From assembly GCF_050624435.1 (NCBI RefSeq), contig NC_134539.1, positions 123,735,525 to 123,799,524 on the forward strand: a stretch of 64,000 nt of DNA. The letters run 5' to 3'. A model generated the notes under the pieces. The model was given only the letters and a program-made list of their open reading frames with translations. It made no database searches and had not been told where the DNA came from. A program made the position numbers and the translations under genes. Of the stretch, positions 22,370 through 33,189 are shown in pieces (position 1 is the stretch's first letter; every line of letters begins with the position of its first letter). This DNA is from Tenrec ecaudatus (taxonomy: Eukaryota; Chordata; Mammalia; Afrosoricida; Tenrecidae).

Positions 22370-23015
22370 CTAGTACTCAGGTGGATTGTCTTTATTCATC
22401 AATAATTTTTAGGTAACAAGAGTAATGCCAAAAATAGAGAAAAATATGATGTTCTATTAGTTAATCAAGTTTATTAATTAATGTTAATATTAAAGGCTTA
22501 CAATAAAATTTATACTCATATTAATAAAATGTTGAAAATATAATGTGAATGAAATGCATTTGTCTGTTGTTTTAGTCTTCAACGCAAAAAATTCACTGTT
22601 TACTTCCAATATAAATGAAGCATTTCTGAGGTAGACAAGACTCTCAAAGGGAGAAAAACATACTAGCAGTACTTTCACTATTTCTTTTGGTCTTATGATG
22701 ACAAAATTATCTTGCTCTCATATAGTGCTAATGAATTATTTTCTGAATGAATGGAAATCACTTCTTTAGCTTCTAAAACAAGGCACAACTATGATGCATT
22801 ATAAAAAATTTCCATGGAAACACTGGTGTGGAATTCATGTTATCAATCCAACTAACACTAATTGTACAACCATCTTAAACAATTCACATTTCCTCAACTA
22901 CATAGTTATGAATGAAATTATGCCGAAGAAAGATGGTAACTACCAAAAAAACAGATAATTGAAGAAATAACGGTGAGGGTATTAGCGTTTGATGGTTGGA
23001 TGTTCGATTTGGTAA
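22370..23015. other. RAD51C intron 1 stretch without a recognised feature
   Basis: AT-rich intron; no gene or nameable repeat seen. Confidence 0.5.
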
Positions 23016-23019
23016 TGGT

Positions 23020-23115
23020 GCTTTGCTGTTGGGTGCTGTACAGTCAGCTTGCCCCATCCGGTGGCATCCTCACAATCACTGCTGTTGGCGGTATGGACCA
23101 TGAATGTGGTGCTAA
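23020..23115 (-). mobile_element. RTE LINE 3'-tail fragment
   Basis: tttgctgttgggtgctgtac, cccatccggtggcatcctca and caatcactgctgttgg recall the RTE tail in reverse. Confidence 0.5.
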
Positions 23116-23517
23116 CAAATGACAACGGTGTAAGAAACTAAGATCCTATCTAATTTCAGAGAATGAACACGGGATTAAGATTGCTGAGGTTGGCAAATCC
23201 TGTTGCACCACTTACTGTATGACTCTGGATGAATTCTGTGTAGTTCCAATTCTGTATACTTATGCTGGGATGGAGGTGGGGTGCGGCCTGGAGGAAATTG
23301 TGTGTGAGGTGTCTTTTCCCCACTGTTTTATCCAGATTTAAAACAATGCCTGCCCCACTCTAGTCCTATCAGGGATCCTGTCTTCCTCAAACTTTAAATT
23401 ATCTCCAACAGAGAATTAGACGATCAGTACGGGTACCAATGCTGGCTTCAATATTTCCTAGCCAGTTAACTGAACAGGCTACGTAAGCAACCAAGCATCA
23501 ATTTCCTCATCTTTAAC

Positions 23518-23630
23518 TCGAACCTCACTGCCATTGATGCCAACGCACAGCGACCCTGCAGGGCAGGGCAGAACGGCCCCGGTGGGCTTCCGAGACCAAA
23601 TCCTCACTCTCGCTTCCTCATCTATCGAGT
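23518..23630 (-). mobile_element. AfroSINE 3' half
   Basis: cctcactgccattgatgcca, cagcgaccctgcagggcagg and gtgggcttccgagaccaaa are clear Afro text, GC-rich and only moderately diverged. Confidence 0.82.
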
Positions 23631-23885
23631 GGGCATAATCCATCAAAGAGGGGTCTTTGAGATAATAAGTCTCGGCAGGCTCTGAACAAACAAAATAACC
23701 AGTCAATGTGCCCGCGACCACAGGGCTAACCATTCAGAAAGCCTCGGAAGTGGCCTCGCGGAGCCCTTCGTTCGCGTGGTGACCGCTGCCGTGGGGAGCG
23801 GCGCTCTGGAAGCGCCGGCGGGAAACCCGCAGGCGGGCGATGGCGGCGGCGCCACCCGCGCGCCTCCTCAGGCGGCCCTCGTTAC

Positions 23886-24003
23886 CTTTGCTGAGCTCGG
23901 AGGGTCTCGCCCCCACGAGTTCCTCAGCAGTCCGGAAACCTGCGGACACCAGCTTCACGCGCACGCTCGGGGACAGCGGGAAGCTCCCTAAATCGCGCTG
24001 CAT
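23886..24003 (-). CDS. RAD51C: RAD51C exon 1 (coding part)
   Basis: The minus strand encodes [20 protein letters not shown] followed by [19 protein letters not shown], the RAD51C N-terminal helix-hairpin-helix-type region. It ends at a gtaac donor with one base of the next codon. I start it at the Met that matches human Met10 and the annotated mouse start (MQREL). The human codon for Met1 is replaced here: the same frame reads RGLPCFA immediately before this Met. The coding length of 118 bp equals human c.28-145. The frame stays open far upstream, but that is promoter sequence. The exon sits in a CpG-rich segment. Certain as to gene, fairly sure as to start. Confidence 0.93.
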
Positions 24004-24180
24004 TGCAAAGCAAGGAAGCCCGCGCGCGGGTCTGCGCAGCCAAGCCAGCGGCCGCTCACAGCGGGCACGTCGGCGCCCGGCGCGCCGCGTGACGTCAGAC
24101 GCAAGCGGAAGGGGCGGGGCCGGCGGCGCGGGAGCACGCGGCCTGGAGCCGCGCTGCTCGACTGTGCGTTGGCTTTCTTG
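24004..24180 (-). promoter_or_regulatory. RAD51C: RAD51C CpG-island promoter
   Basis: This CpG-dense stretch lies directly upstream of the RAD51C start. It contains a full cAMP-response palindrome TGACGTCA at 24090-24097, an ETS-like CGGAAG at about 24105-24110 and a GC box GGGGCGGGGC at 24111-24120. No TATA box is visible, as expected for a housekeeping DNA-repair gene. The binding proteins are inferred from motif shape only. Confidence 0.7.
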
Positions 24181-24309
24181 GCTCCCATTTGTGTCCTGAT
24201 CCCTCCAGATCTCGTTTAGCGTCCTCCCACCAACCGTTTGCCCTGAGAGTGAAAACGAGTGGGGATTATTTTTAAATGGAAAGCCAGGCCCAACGGGCCC
24301 TGCTGTATT

Positions 24310-24465
24310 GCCGGGTTCCAATAAGTGGATTCCGCCTCAGTGACCCCCGGTACAACAGAATGAAACACTGCTTCGTCCAGCGCCATCCTTTCCATTGTTT
24401 TTAGGTTTGAACCCGTTGCTGCAGCCACTGTGTCAATGCATCTTGTTGAGGACTTCTTCGAAGCC
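24310..24465 (-). mobile_element. RTE LINE 3'-tail fragment in the shared promoter interval
   Basis: The text gattccgcctcagtgacccc, followed by gaatgaaacactg and cagccactgtgtcaatgca, matches the 3' untranslated tail of the other RTE fragments here (for example 8235-8540) in minus orientation. It lies between the RAD51C and TEX14 promoters and abuts an AfroSINE. Confidence 0.65.
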
Positions 24466-24640
24466 GCTCTAACCGGTGGCATGGTGGTTATGCATTGAGC
24501 TGCTAAGCTCAAGGTCTGCAGTTCAAAGCCACCAGCCACTTGGGGAAGAAATGAGTTACCATCTCGGCAACCCTCGGGGCAGTTCTAACCTGCCCTAGGG
24601 TTCCTTTGTGCCGAATCAACACCGTGGCATGAAGCACGGC
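24466..24640 (+). mobile_element. AfroSINE
   Basis: It carries the AfroSINE order: a tRNA-like head (ggtggcatggtggttatgca, gagctgctaagctcaaggtc), then ttcaaagccaccagccact, then ggggcagttctaacctgccc and a degraded Afro tail. It is moderately diverged and sits in the RAD51C/TEX14 inter-promoter interval. Confidence 0.8.
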
Positions 24641-24837
24641 TTTTCCGGACACATTCCCTCCCTCCCAGCCTAGACAGTTTGGTGTAAGTTGAGGAAGGGC
24701 CACCCCAGAGGTAATGCGTGTACACCAGCCAGTTATCGGTTGTTCTGGAGCGCAAAGCCAAGGAGAAGGTGCTACCATGCGGAGTAGTCCACACGGTCGA
24801 GCGCCAGGCTCCAGGTTCTTTCCGACAACCGACCCCC

Positions 24838-24932
24838 CTTGTGTTCCCCCCCGTGTTCCCCGCTCGTGCTCCCCCCTCGTGTTCCCCCCTCGTGCTCCCC
24901 CCTCGTGTCCCCCCTCGTGTTCCCCCTTCGCC
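24838..24932. repeat. GC-rich minisatellite, unit about 14-15 bp
   Basis: At least six tandem variants of ccctcgtgctcccc / ccctcgtgttcccc follow each other. One strand is almost pure pyrimidine with regular CpGs. It lies just upstream of the putative TEX14 first exon and accounts for the spurious Pro/Ser-rich reading frames there. Confidence 0.85.
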
Positions 24933-24934
24933 TT

Positions 24935-25090
24935 TCCCGCCCTCGCGAGGAATTGTGGGCCATCACCGCCGCCCCCACCAGCCGGGGAGCTCTCGGTGCG
25001 CAGCCGTGCCGCGAGTCGCGTCTGTGGCGAGGAGGTTTCGGAGACCGTTAGTTCTTCGCGGCTTGTCCACTTTCAGAAGCGGCTGGAAAA
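24935..25090 (+). promoter_or_regulatory. TEX14: Putative TEX14 promoter and non-coding first exon
   Basis: This is a second CpG-rich block facing the RAD51C promoter. It contains the palindrome CTCGCGAG, common in bidirectional mammalian promoters, next to ggaattgtgggc, which resembles the ACTACAATTCCC-type promoter motif on the other strand. It ends in ctggaaaa followed by a consensus GTAAGC donor at 25091. TEX14 and RAD51C are head to head in human, and the TEX14 first exon is non-coding, so this is the natural candidate. No transcript evidence is available; the 5' boundary is a guess. Confidence 0.45.
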
Positions 25091-25094
25091 GTAA

Positions 25095-27005
25095 GCAATT
25101 AATATCTCCATGGCGGGCCGGGCCTGCTCCACCGCTCCTGAGGGGAGGGGGTCGGGAAACTTAAGAACCCTCTCGAGGTACGGAGTTGGAAAGAGGCTGT
25201 CCCAGCTTTCTGGATCCCTGCTTCTGAAAGAGAGGGCCTTGAAGGGAACTGGGGGGCCCTTTGGATGGTGACTTCAGAGGTCTTTCCTCGCATTTACTGA
25301 GTAGGATTTCTTGGGGGTGGGGGGAGGGGGACTGGTAAACGTATTCCCTACCTGTTGCCGAAAATGCCGAGTTTCTATTCCCAGCTTAAAGGAAGCCCCT
25401 AAATATTGCAAGTCATACCCCTCAGATAAGTCGCACCCCTCAGATAAAGAACGAGTCCATCTGTGGAACATTTAAACAAGTTCTGCGTGGCTCAAGCGCT
25501 CGCCACAGGAAGATACGGGCTCTTGAAGCCACAATGACACAGCGGTGGGTTTTACTCCGGAACCGCGCACTCTGTTTGCTGGAGGGCAGAACTGGTCGGA
25601 GTGGGCTTTATTTGCCTCGTACGTACGTACGCTGTTGAACCCTGCTGTCTGACTCCTGCTTGGAGGAAATCCCCTCAGGGTTGCCCACAGGAAGGGTTCC
25701 CGCAAAGGCGGAGAAGAGCTGCCGGCCCTTGGGTGTTGAGCAGTGGGTTCCATGCCAAGAGAGCGCTTCGGTTTGGTCAACCTCAGTCGAGTTGGTGGTA
25801 ACTTAGAGTTTTGTTTTGTCGACAGCGGAGCGTTAAGAAACGAGCCAGACTAGCTATCCGATTAACCCCTATTCCGACCTTGCGTTGCTCCAATGCTTGC
25901 TGTTTTCCTGAGGGCTGTTTGCGCAGGAGCCCGTGTTTTCGGTGTAGAATCCAGACTGCGCCAGGAAGTCAAGCAGTGGCATAACTCTGGAAGGATGTGC
26001 CTTCCTGGAGAATCTGCGTGACTCAAACATTTTTCAGGGTGGGAATTTTTGAATAATTTTACTGGCACAGCACTTTAAAGATTTTAAGCAAACATTCACA
26101 TATTGTAGAATAAATGAATTGAAATATAAAGATAGACTTTTAAGAGCTATGTAAGGCCTCATAGACATCTCAGGCTACTTAGGTAGTCTCACAAAGCTCC
26201 TGGGAGGATATTTTTATTTTCCTTTGCAATTTGAGGTTGCTTGATGAAAAACCTTGAGAGAGAGTGTTACTGGTAAACTAGTCCAGGCTTTGGGTTTAAT
26301 CTTCCATGGAATTTTAATACCTAAAACATACTAAATTAATAGATGTTAAAATACCAGAAAAAGTACATAATAAACCTTGGTCTATTTTTCCATTTTGAGC
26401 TATTCTAATTGTATACTCAATTGAAGAACGTATTACTGAACACCTAGCTCAACAATGTTGATATTGGGTGACCTCCTTTTTTTCTTTGAATGTCTCGATT
26501 GTGAAAATGTCAAAATAGAGTGTGTGTGTATTTTTAATTTGACTTCATCCTCACAATAATCTTGTAAACAGTCACAGTGGTCCCCGTTTAAGATTTGCAC
26601 ATTGAAGACTGTATCGTTGAGGCAAAAGTAAATATTTATTAAATGGGAGCTAGTTATGTGCCAAATGGTGGAGCAAACACAAGGCCTGTCCTGTAGCCTG
26701 CATCAGGCTCCTTATCAAGGCCTGTCCTGTAGCCCCTGCATCAGGCTCCTTATCAAGCTGACTTGCTTTGTATTCTGTTATCTAGATAAGACAATGCTAA
26801 GCTTTAGGAAGCAATTACTGTTAACTAGTTAAAGTATTCACGTCATGAATACTCCATTCTTTGTGCCCATTTTTAAAATTGGGTGTGACTTTCTATTGTT
26901 TACTTGTTTTTTGGGTTTGGGGTTTTGATTTTTAAAATATATCTTGGATAGTAAAGCCTTACCAGATAAGTGATTTCCAAATGTTTTCTCCCAATTTGGG
27001 ATTTT
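25095..27005. other. TEX14 intron 1 (start) without a recognised gene
   Basis: The first few hundred bases are GC-rich continuation of the promoter region. A (gtac)n-like run lies at 25618-25632. A direct duplication of about 40 bp (caaggcctgtcctgtagcc...) lies at 26680-26757. No gene seen. Confidence 0.5.
26680..26757. repeat. Tandem duplication, unit about 40 bp
   Basis: aaggcctgtcctgtagcc(cc)tgcatcaggctccttatc occurs twice back to back with a two-base difference. Confidence 0.9.
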
Positions 27006-27011
27006 TTTTTC

Positions 27012-27345
27012 ACTTAAAAAAAATTAAATCATTTTATTGTGGGCTTGCACAACTCCTATCACAATCCACACATCCATCCATTGTGTCAAGCACATTTGTA
27101 CATTCATTGCCCTCATCATTCTCAAAACATTTGCTTTCTACTTGAGCCCTTGGTATCAGCTCATTTTCCCCTCCCTCCCTACCCCCCTGCCCCATGAACC
27201 TTGATAATTTATAAATTATTATTTTGTCATATTTTATACCATCCAACTTCTCCCTTCACCCACTTCTCTGCTGTCTGTCCCCCAGGGAGGAGGTTATATG
27301 TAGATCCTTGTCATCTGTTCCCCCTTTCCACCTCACCTTCCCTCC
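27012..27345 (-). mobile_element. Poly(A)-tailed repeat, copy G
   Basis: taaatcattttattgtgggc through ccagggaggaggttatatgt; 5'-truncated 3' end of about 330 bp. Confidence 0.85.
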
Positions 27346-27349
27346 TCCT

Positions 27350-28510
27350 GTTTTTTCACTTTCTTGGTCATACCTTTTGATGCACACAAGTGTTTTTGTT
27401 CTGATGAAGCCCAATTTATCTTTTAAAAAAATTTTATTTGCTGATGTCAGAACTGGACTATTTATTTTTCATGTAAAAGTATAGTTGTACAAGGTCTTTT
27501 TTTAATCAAACAAAAGCTAATGTTATTGTGCTTACTATATGTATATATATATATATATCAAGTACGATGCTCAGACTTTTCTAATAGTAAAGCGCTCATG
27601 TTCTTAACCCTATGCTGCCTGTCTTTCAGGTGAGCATTCTGCCATTCATGTTATTTTCCTGGTCTGTGGGCTGCAAATACCTTCTCACTTTTTTCATGTG
27701 TGTTTAAATGTGTTTTAAACCTTCTAGGATTCTGGAATCACAAATCTAGTTGAACCTTGTTTTTGGTTCTGACACTGTTGACTTGCCTGGACAGGCTTTC
27801 TCCTCCTCAAAAGTATAAACATCTTCATCTTTCCCCCTATAATATACATGGTTTCATGTTTACATTTGGTTATTTTAATGTGCACATATATCTTTTGTTT
27901 AAGACAGGGGCACCATCAAGTAAAATCCAACGTTTAGAGACTCAATCTAACAGAACTGACTGATGGAGTTTTCTTGGCTGTAATCTATTTTTTCTTTTTT
28001 AAGATCATGATTAAAAATATAAACTTTATTTCTTAATATAAATTCCACCTTGATCAAGACACTCTTGTGAGAATACCAGCCATTGAGTCCATCCTATTAA
28101 GAACCGAGGGCCCTAGGAAATTAACCAGGTTAATGCGATTTTTAAAAACATCCTGGTAAGGCCATGTGTCATCGCGCGTTGCCTTAGAATTCTTCGGAGA
28201 AATGCTTCCGGACCTTGGTCCCTCTTGTTTAACACTTGGATTGGGTTGCAGATAGTTTTAGGCTGTGAGGGAGCGGAGCAGGGTCTTTGTCTTTACAAGG
28301 CAGATTATCCGGGCTTTCTCTTGCAAACTCACCGGTTAAATTCAAACCCCCACCGTTTAGTCAGCTGCCAGGTGCTTCACCGTTTGTAGCACCAAGACTT
28401 CTTAAGGTCAAGGGTAAGAATCAGAAACTTCTCTTCTGCCCAGTTTGAGCCAGTTTTCTTGGCCCTGTATTCAATAATCAGTCCTTCTCCCGACTTACAT
28501 TAAATAGTCA
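27350..28510. other. TEX14 intron 1 stretch without a recognised feature
   Basis: AT-rich intronic sequence with a short (at)n run near 27542-27559. Nothing else recognised. Confidence 0.5.
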
Positions 28511-28512
28511 AA

Positions 28513-28645
28513 AGCCCCGAACTGACTGCCGTCAGTTGATGCTGACCCACAGGGACACTCTAGGCTTTCGGGGCAGATACTAAAGAGTCTTAATGGTGAC
28601 GTCAGGTTGATTTACACCCTCCAGCCACTTCCAGAAAGAAAGGTT
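28513..28645 (-). mobile_element. Degraded AfroSINE
   Basis: actgactgccgtcagttgat, tgacccacagggacactcta and ttgatttacaccctccagcc are decayed Afro text. Confidence 0.6.
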
Positions 28646-28739
28646 GATGGTTCAGCTCCAGCAGAAAGACCTAGTGATGTGATTATAAAGAAGGCGCCCT
28701 GAAAACTCGTTGCTTCATAGTTCTCTGACACAGGGAGAG

Positions 28740-29620
28740 TAACTGGTGGTTTGAAATAGTAAACTTGTTAATGTTCATAGGCCCTATATTACTGGCATAA
28801 AACTTATTTAGTCATTGTGTATGTTTTTAAAAAAAAGTTAAACAGCATCGTTTTATAATAAGAGGGATGTTCAGTCAGTCCAGGGGAAAAGAGAGTCAAA
28901 AGATTAAGCAACTAAAAGGAATTTCACCTCTGACTATTTTAAGTGATGACCTGCAGTGTAGGAATTCAAATTTCGATCTCTTTAAAGCACCTGACCAAAA
29001 AATGAAAGATTAAAAAACAAATGCAAAATTGGAAGGCCCTTTCTGTTCCTCCCTGTAGCTATAGATGTAGATTTGATATTGCTTAATAGTGTCTGGGATT
29101 CTGAGTATTCTGAAAGAAAAGTAGAAAACCAGTCTAAGTCATCAATGGAAAAGCCCTAGTTTCAGAGGAGAGGACAGGGCTGTTTCTTGCATGGTTGTCT
29201 CCTCAGCCTTTGTCCACAGGATTTGGAGAAGCCGTAGGATAGGCAGGTGCAGACTGAAGGCCCAGCTTGGTCTCTGATGTTGTGGAAAGGACTGTGCATC
29301 ATGGGCAGAGCCTGTGCTGTTCCCGTGCCACCTGGACAGAGCCCAGGGAGCATGATCTCCCAGGAGTCGGGCATGTGTGGTCTTTGATGTCCTCCTGGAT
29401 TCCACTTAAAAAGATTTTATAGATTGAATTCATTCATTTGTGATAGCATAAATAAATAAATGTCTGGGTTAGCAACAGCTATGTTGTGTGAAAGTGAACT
29501 AGAAGTCCCTCCACTTTTTCTATGCTACTGAAAAGCTGTTACTATTTAGCATCTGTTTAAGAAAACATTTTTATTAATTTTTCTAATCATAGAAATATAG
29601 TGGCTCTCCTCAAAGCATAT
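28740..29620. other. TEX14 intron 1 stretch without a recognised feature
   Basis: No gene or repeat that I can support. Confidence 0.45.
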
Positions 29621-29638
29621 TAAGAACTGCAGAGTGTC

Positions 29639-29826
29639 AAGGGGGGAGCGGGGAAGGAGGGGGAGGGAAAAAAAGGAAACCGAGCTGATTCCAGGAACCC
29701 AAGTGGAAGGGGAACTCTGAGAATGACGAGGGCAATGAATGTATAAGGGTGCTTTGCTCAATTGATGTATGTATGGATTGTGATGGGAATTGTATGAGCC
29801 CCAATAAAAAGATTTATTTAAAAAAG
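29639..29826 (+). mobile_element. Poly(A)-tailed repeat, copy H, with target-site duplication
   Basis: A 188-bp 5'-truncated 3' end (gcaatgaatgtataagggtg ... gagccccaataaaaagattt) flanked by a 17-bp duplication, aagaactgcagagtgtc, at 29622-29638 and 29827-29843. Confidence 0.93.
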
Positions 29827-29844
29827 AAGAACTGCAGAGTGTCT

Positions 29845-30435
29845 TTACCTGCCCGAGCCACAGAGCGTGGGCAGTCACCCCTGTTTGCACTAAGGTAGAT
29901 TCTCTTGAATAGATGTGGAAGATTACTAGGACAGAAAAAATTAAGTTCTTGTGGCATTTGGGAACACTATGGCATTGGTAATGCTTCTGAGACTTTTGGA
30001 TTTAAAAGTTGTTTGATGGTCACACTAGTCTAGTCCTACATGACACCGTTTTTCCCATGCATGAGTGGTTCCCAACCAGATTTCAAGAGGGTTTTTTATT
30101 TCACAAAAGAAAATGTGGATATCATACACACAGACAGCCCAGCAGACATGTTTATATGTATGTGTATTTATGCACATATGTTCATGAAATGTAGTGCTTC
30201 TATGCAGGAGAAAGTTTATAAAAATGGAACTGATCAATAAATAGACTTGTCACATCACAGAATCCCGCCACTCGACACTAGTATTTCCTTCCCCATCTCA
30301 GAAACCTCTGCACTGTTACTAATTTCTCATAAAGTTAAAAAAAATTAAACACCACATTTCTTCTCATTTTAAAGTTACCAGAATTCTCACTTATGGACAT
30401 GTCAATGTCTGTGAAATGAAAAGATTTGGGGACTG
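29845..30435. other. TEX14 intron 1 stretch without a recognised feature
   Basis: Nothing recognised. Confidence 0.45.
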
Positions 30436-30439
30436 TGGT

Positions 30440-30628
30440 GGTTGTAGTTCGTTGGCAGCATAAACAGTTTGCACCGGACTGCTGAGCTACAGGCAGGTAG
30501 TTCAACCCACCAAGCAAGCCCTGGCCTTCGACCACCAGATTACAGACAAGAAAGCCTTAGGGAGCCCGAAGGGTGGCCATGAATTGGAATTGACCCAGCT
30601 GGCAGTGGATTTGGGCTTTTGTGGGGTC
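30440..30628 (+). mobile_element. AfroSINE
   Basis: ggtggttgtagttcgttggc, gactgctgagctacaggcag and gaattggaattgacccagct follow the Afro pattern. Confidence 0.65.
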
Positions 30629-30639
30629 TTGGGGAGTCA

Positions 30640-31185
30640 ATTGAAGACTTGTTAAATTTAGAAACTATAATTCTAATTTACATTGAGGAAGGACAAGCAA
30701 GGTTGAGAAGGCTGTATGGTTTAAACTGTTAAACTGTGTAGAATATGTAAATTATTAACTCTTCCCTGGGACAGAATCTGCCTTTTGTGAAACGTGCTTT
30801 CTTGTACAATGGGTTCTCCGGTAGTCTTGCACTTGATTTCTTAGACAAACTGGAAAAGCAGATGCATGACCTGTGCGAATAGTGTTGAGAACCGAAGGGT
30901 GTTCATATAAATCAAACACTTTGTTTTTGCTTGAAGGGGGAGGAGTAAGAGAGGGAGGGGGTGGGGAATGCCTGGATCTCCATTAAGTAAATTGGTCTCT
31001 AAAGATGACTTTCATCCGTTGTGCTGAGTGAACCAACCCCAGCAGTTAACCAAATGCTCAGGATTCGATTGCATTCTTCCTCTGGGTACAGGGAGAGGGG
31101 ATGCTGCATACTCGCTCCCCAGGTTCACGTCATTCAAAATTAAAATGAGGGTTCTGTTCGGGGAAGAGACTTCCCGCTTCTGCTG
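30640..31185. other. TEX14 intron 1 stretch without a recognised feature
   Basis: Nothing recognised. Confidence 0.45.
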
Positions 31186-31189
31186 TCCA

Positions 31190-31450
31190 GGAGCCCCGGC
31201 GGCGTCGTGGTTACGCGTTGGGCTGCCAGTGCGCATTCAAAAGCCCGGGCGCTGCTCCGCGGAGCGGCTAGTGACCTCGAACTCCTGACTGTGTGGATCG
31301 CAGTCGACCCCGAAACCACGCCACCGGGACTTGTCCGCTGGAGAAAGGGGCTTTTCTGCTACGGGAAGGAGTTAGTTAGTCTGGGAAGCTCCCAGGGACG
31401 GGTCTACGCGGCCCTGTAGGGTCGCAGGGTCGGCGTCGACTCGTGCTCCA
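31190..31450 (+). mobile_element. AfroSINE (near complete, GC-rich)
   Basis: gagccccggcggcgtcgtgg, ttacgcgttgggctgccagt and gtagggtcgcagggtcggcg. The high CpG content is typical of a young or CpG-protected copy. It lies 300 bp upstream of the U1 copy 1 distal element. Confidence 0.85.
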
Positions 31451-31751
31451 CCCATTGCTGCGTGCATAGTTACTGCAGCTTGACGGTGTAGACAAACCTA
31501 TTTTTAGCAATTCGAGAGCTGGCTTTCCAAATGTAGTCTTGCCAGATTTCGTCTTTTAAGACTTGCGCATTCAGGTTACGTGGTTAACAGCTCCAAGAAC
31601 TGCGTCTGGATACGAGTGACGTCAATTGCACCAAGTGCTGGAAAGCAAGAGCCAATTTAAGTTGCGTACATTTAAATCTCTGGTGTCTTTACCTTTAAAT
31701 TTTATTTGACTAGGGTCACTAAATAAAATCAGAAAGGAAGGACGCGCTTAA

Positions 31752-31781
31752 TGACGTAAAGGGGGTGTGGTTTATGTAGAT
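31752..31781 (+). promoter_or_regulatory. U1 copy 1 distal sequence element
   Basis: TGACGTAA (31752-31759) is followed by an octamer-like ATGTAGAT at 31774-31781, about 218 bp upstream of the RNA start. The arrangement and distance match those upstream of U1 copy 2. Confidence 0.6.
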
Positions 31782-31930
31782 GAGCCGCACTGGCTTCTGG
31801 GCATACATATATTCGGCATATATTTCCCAGAATTTTCACAATATTCAATTATAAGAAAATATTTTGTTTTATTATAATGTAGGGATATTATATTCATAAG
31901 TGAGATGGTTTAGAAATGGCACGAGAAAAA

Positions 31931-31950
31931 TCATCCTATCTGTTGAGTGG
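31931..31950 (+). promoter_or_regulatory. U1 copy 1 proximal sequence element (weak)
   Basis: tcatcctatctgttgagtgg sits at -61 to -42, exactly where snRNA genes place the SNAPc-binding element. It matches the snRNA consensus only partly and is clearly poorer than the copy 2 element. Confidence 0.5.
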
Positions 31951-31991
31951 TTTGAATCTTAGGGTGTGCTGCTACGCGATGGCAGCAACTC

Positions 31992-32155
31992 ATACTTACC
32001 TGGCAGGGGAGATACCATGATCACGAAGGTGGTTTTCCCAGGGCGAGGCTCACCCATTGCACTCCGGGTGTGCTGACCCCTGCGATTTCCCCAAATGTGG
32101 GAAACTCGACTGCATAATTTGTGGTAGTGGGGGACTGCGTTCGCGCTATCCCCTG
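31992..32155 (+). ncRNA. RNU1: U1 snRNA gene, copy 1
   Basis: This is a full-length 164-nt U1: the 5' end atacttacctg that pairs with 5' splice sites, the U1-70K loop region (gatcacgaag), the U1A-binding loop attgcactcc, the Sm site aatttgtgg and the 3' stem-loop ending cccctg. It reads identical to copy 2. Compared with the human RNA, the stem around the U1A loop is acccattgcactccgggt, a paired change. Flanks carry a distal element, a weak proximal element and a 3' box. It lies inside TEX14 intron 1, same strand. Confidence 0.95.
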
Positions 32156-32165
32156 ATCATTCCTA

Positions 32166-32179
32166 GTTAAAAAGCAGAC
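32166..32179 (+). terminator. U1 copy 1 3' box
   Basis: gttaaaaagcagac begins about 10 bp after the RNA end and fits the snRNA 3'-end box GTTTN(0-3)AAARNNAGA used by Integrator processing. Confidence 0.65.
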
Positions 32180-32184
32180 TTTAC

Positions 32185-32855
32185 CATAGGTTGCACTGTC
32201 TAAAGGCGCAGTACTGTGTTGTGTTTAAGTTTCTTCAAATGTTATGCTTATTCTGTAATGTTAAGGAGGCTGTAGTTGGTGGTACTTGTTTTCTGAGCTA
32301 CTTAATGCTGCCGAAGGACAATAAGGGAAACAAGGACTCAGCAATGGAGTCAATAGTACGGTCGGGACCAGCTCGGTAACTTGCTCTTTGTTCCGTGGTT
32401 CTCTCACAAAGGCCAGCCCTGCAGGAGCTTTTGAGTACAGGACTTGTCCATTGGTTTTTCCAACAGAGTTCAAGTAATTTACACCAGGAACACCGAGGGT
32501 GGAGATACAAATGAGCAGGTCCAACCAGCTGTACATTTTGAACCATAAAATGTTATTAGCTTAAAAAAAGGTGGTGCAGTTTTACGGTTGAAATTCTGTA
32601 AGAGGAGGGCTCCTTACAAACCAAGACATTTTATACCATCTTCTCAAACGTTCCAGGTGCCTGGAGTTAATTCCCCTCTAAGGGCACAACTGTCTATCCA
32701 GCTGAAGGAGACATTGCTAATCCTGCACCTTCCTCATAACTGTTCCTGTGCTTGAGCTTTACTCTTGCTCTCAAATGAGGCATCACATCCTAGCCTGTCT
32801 CCCAGGAAGCTCGGGGCAGTAATTCGAACCAGACAAAATTGTTCTCTTGGCAGTA
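32185..32855. other. 3' flank of U1 copy 1
   Basis: No gene seen. ggggcagtaattcgaacca at about 32813 recurs downstream of U1 copy 2 (about 43302), hinting that the flanks were duplicated with the gene. Confidence 0.5.
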
Positions 32856-32859
32856 GACG

Positions 32860-33000
32860 TGGCTTGTGATATTCTCCACAATTAAAACACTTGATTCTTC
32901 GGCTTTCTCTGTTCATTGTCCAGAGAAGCAAGTGAAAATGCCATGGCTCGGGTCACACACAACCTAGTCCTCATTAATAAAGTCCTGATTATCTTACATA
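32860..33000 (-). mobile_element. RTE LINE fragment
   Basis: gtccagagaagcaagtgaaaa and ccatggctcgggtcacacac recall the RTE C-terminal region in reverse; short and decayed. Confidence 0.4.
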
Positions 33001-33189
33001 AATCTTTTAAAAGGAACCTGTTAAAGAGCCCCCAATTAAGTGATCTTAAAGGAAATTATGATAATAGTAGTTTAGAAAATCATTTTCCTATTCTAGAAGT
33101 AATCAAGTGTTCAGTTATTAATACCTCCAAACAATTAAGAGCAATAATTTATCATTAGAAAATCAATTTTTTAAAAAGAAAATGTTAAA

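Noticed and set aside
24004-24321. In-frame upstream extension of the RAD51C first exon with an earlier ATG
   Set aside because: This region is the CpG promoter and an RTE tail. The extension resembles nothing in RAD51C, and the conserved Met gives the mouse-like start.
24714-25164. Long Pro/Ser/Arg-rich frames on the plus strand
   Set aside because: They come from the GC-rich minisatellite and CpG block read in three frames.
31190-31270. tRNA-like box A/B text
   Set aside because: It is the tRNA-derived head of an AfroSINE, not a tRNA gene.
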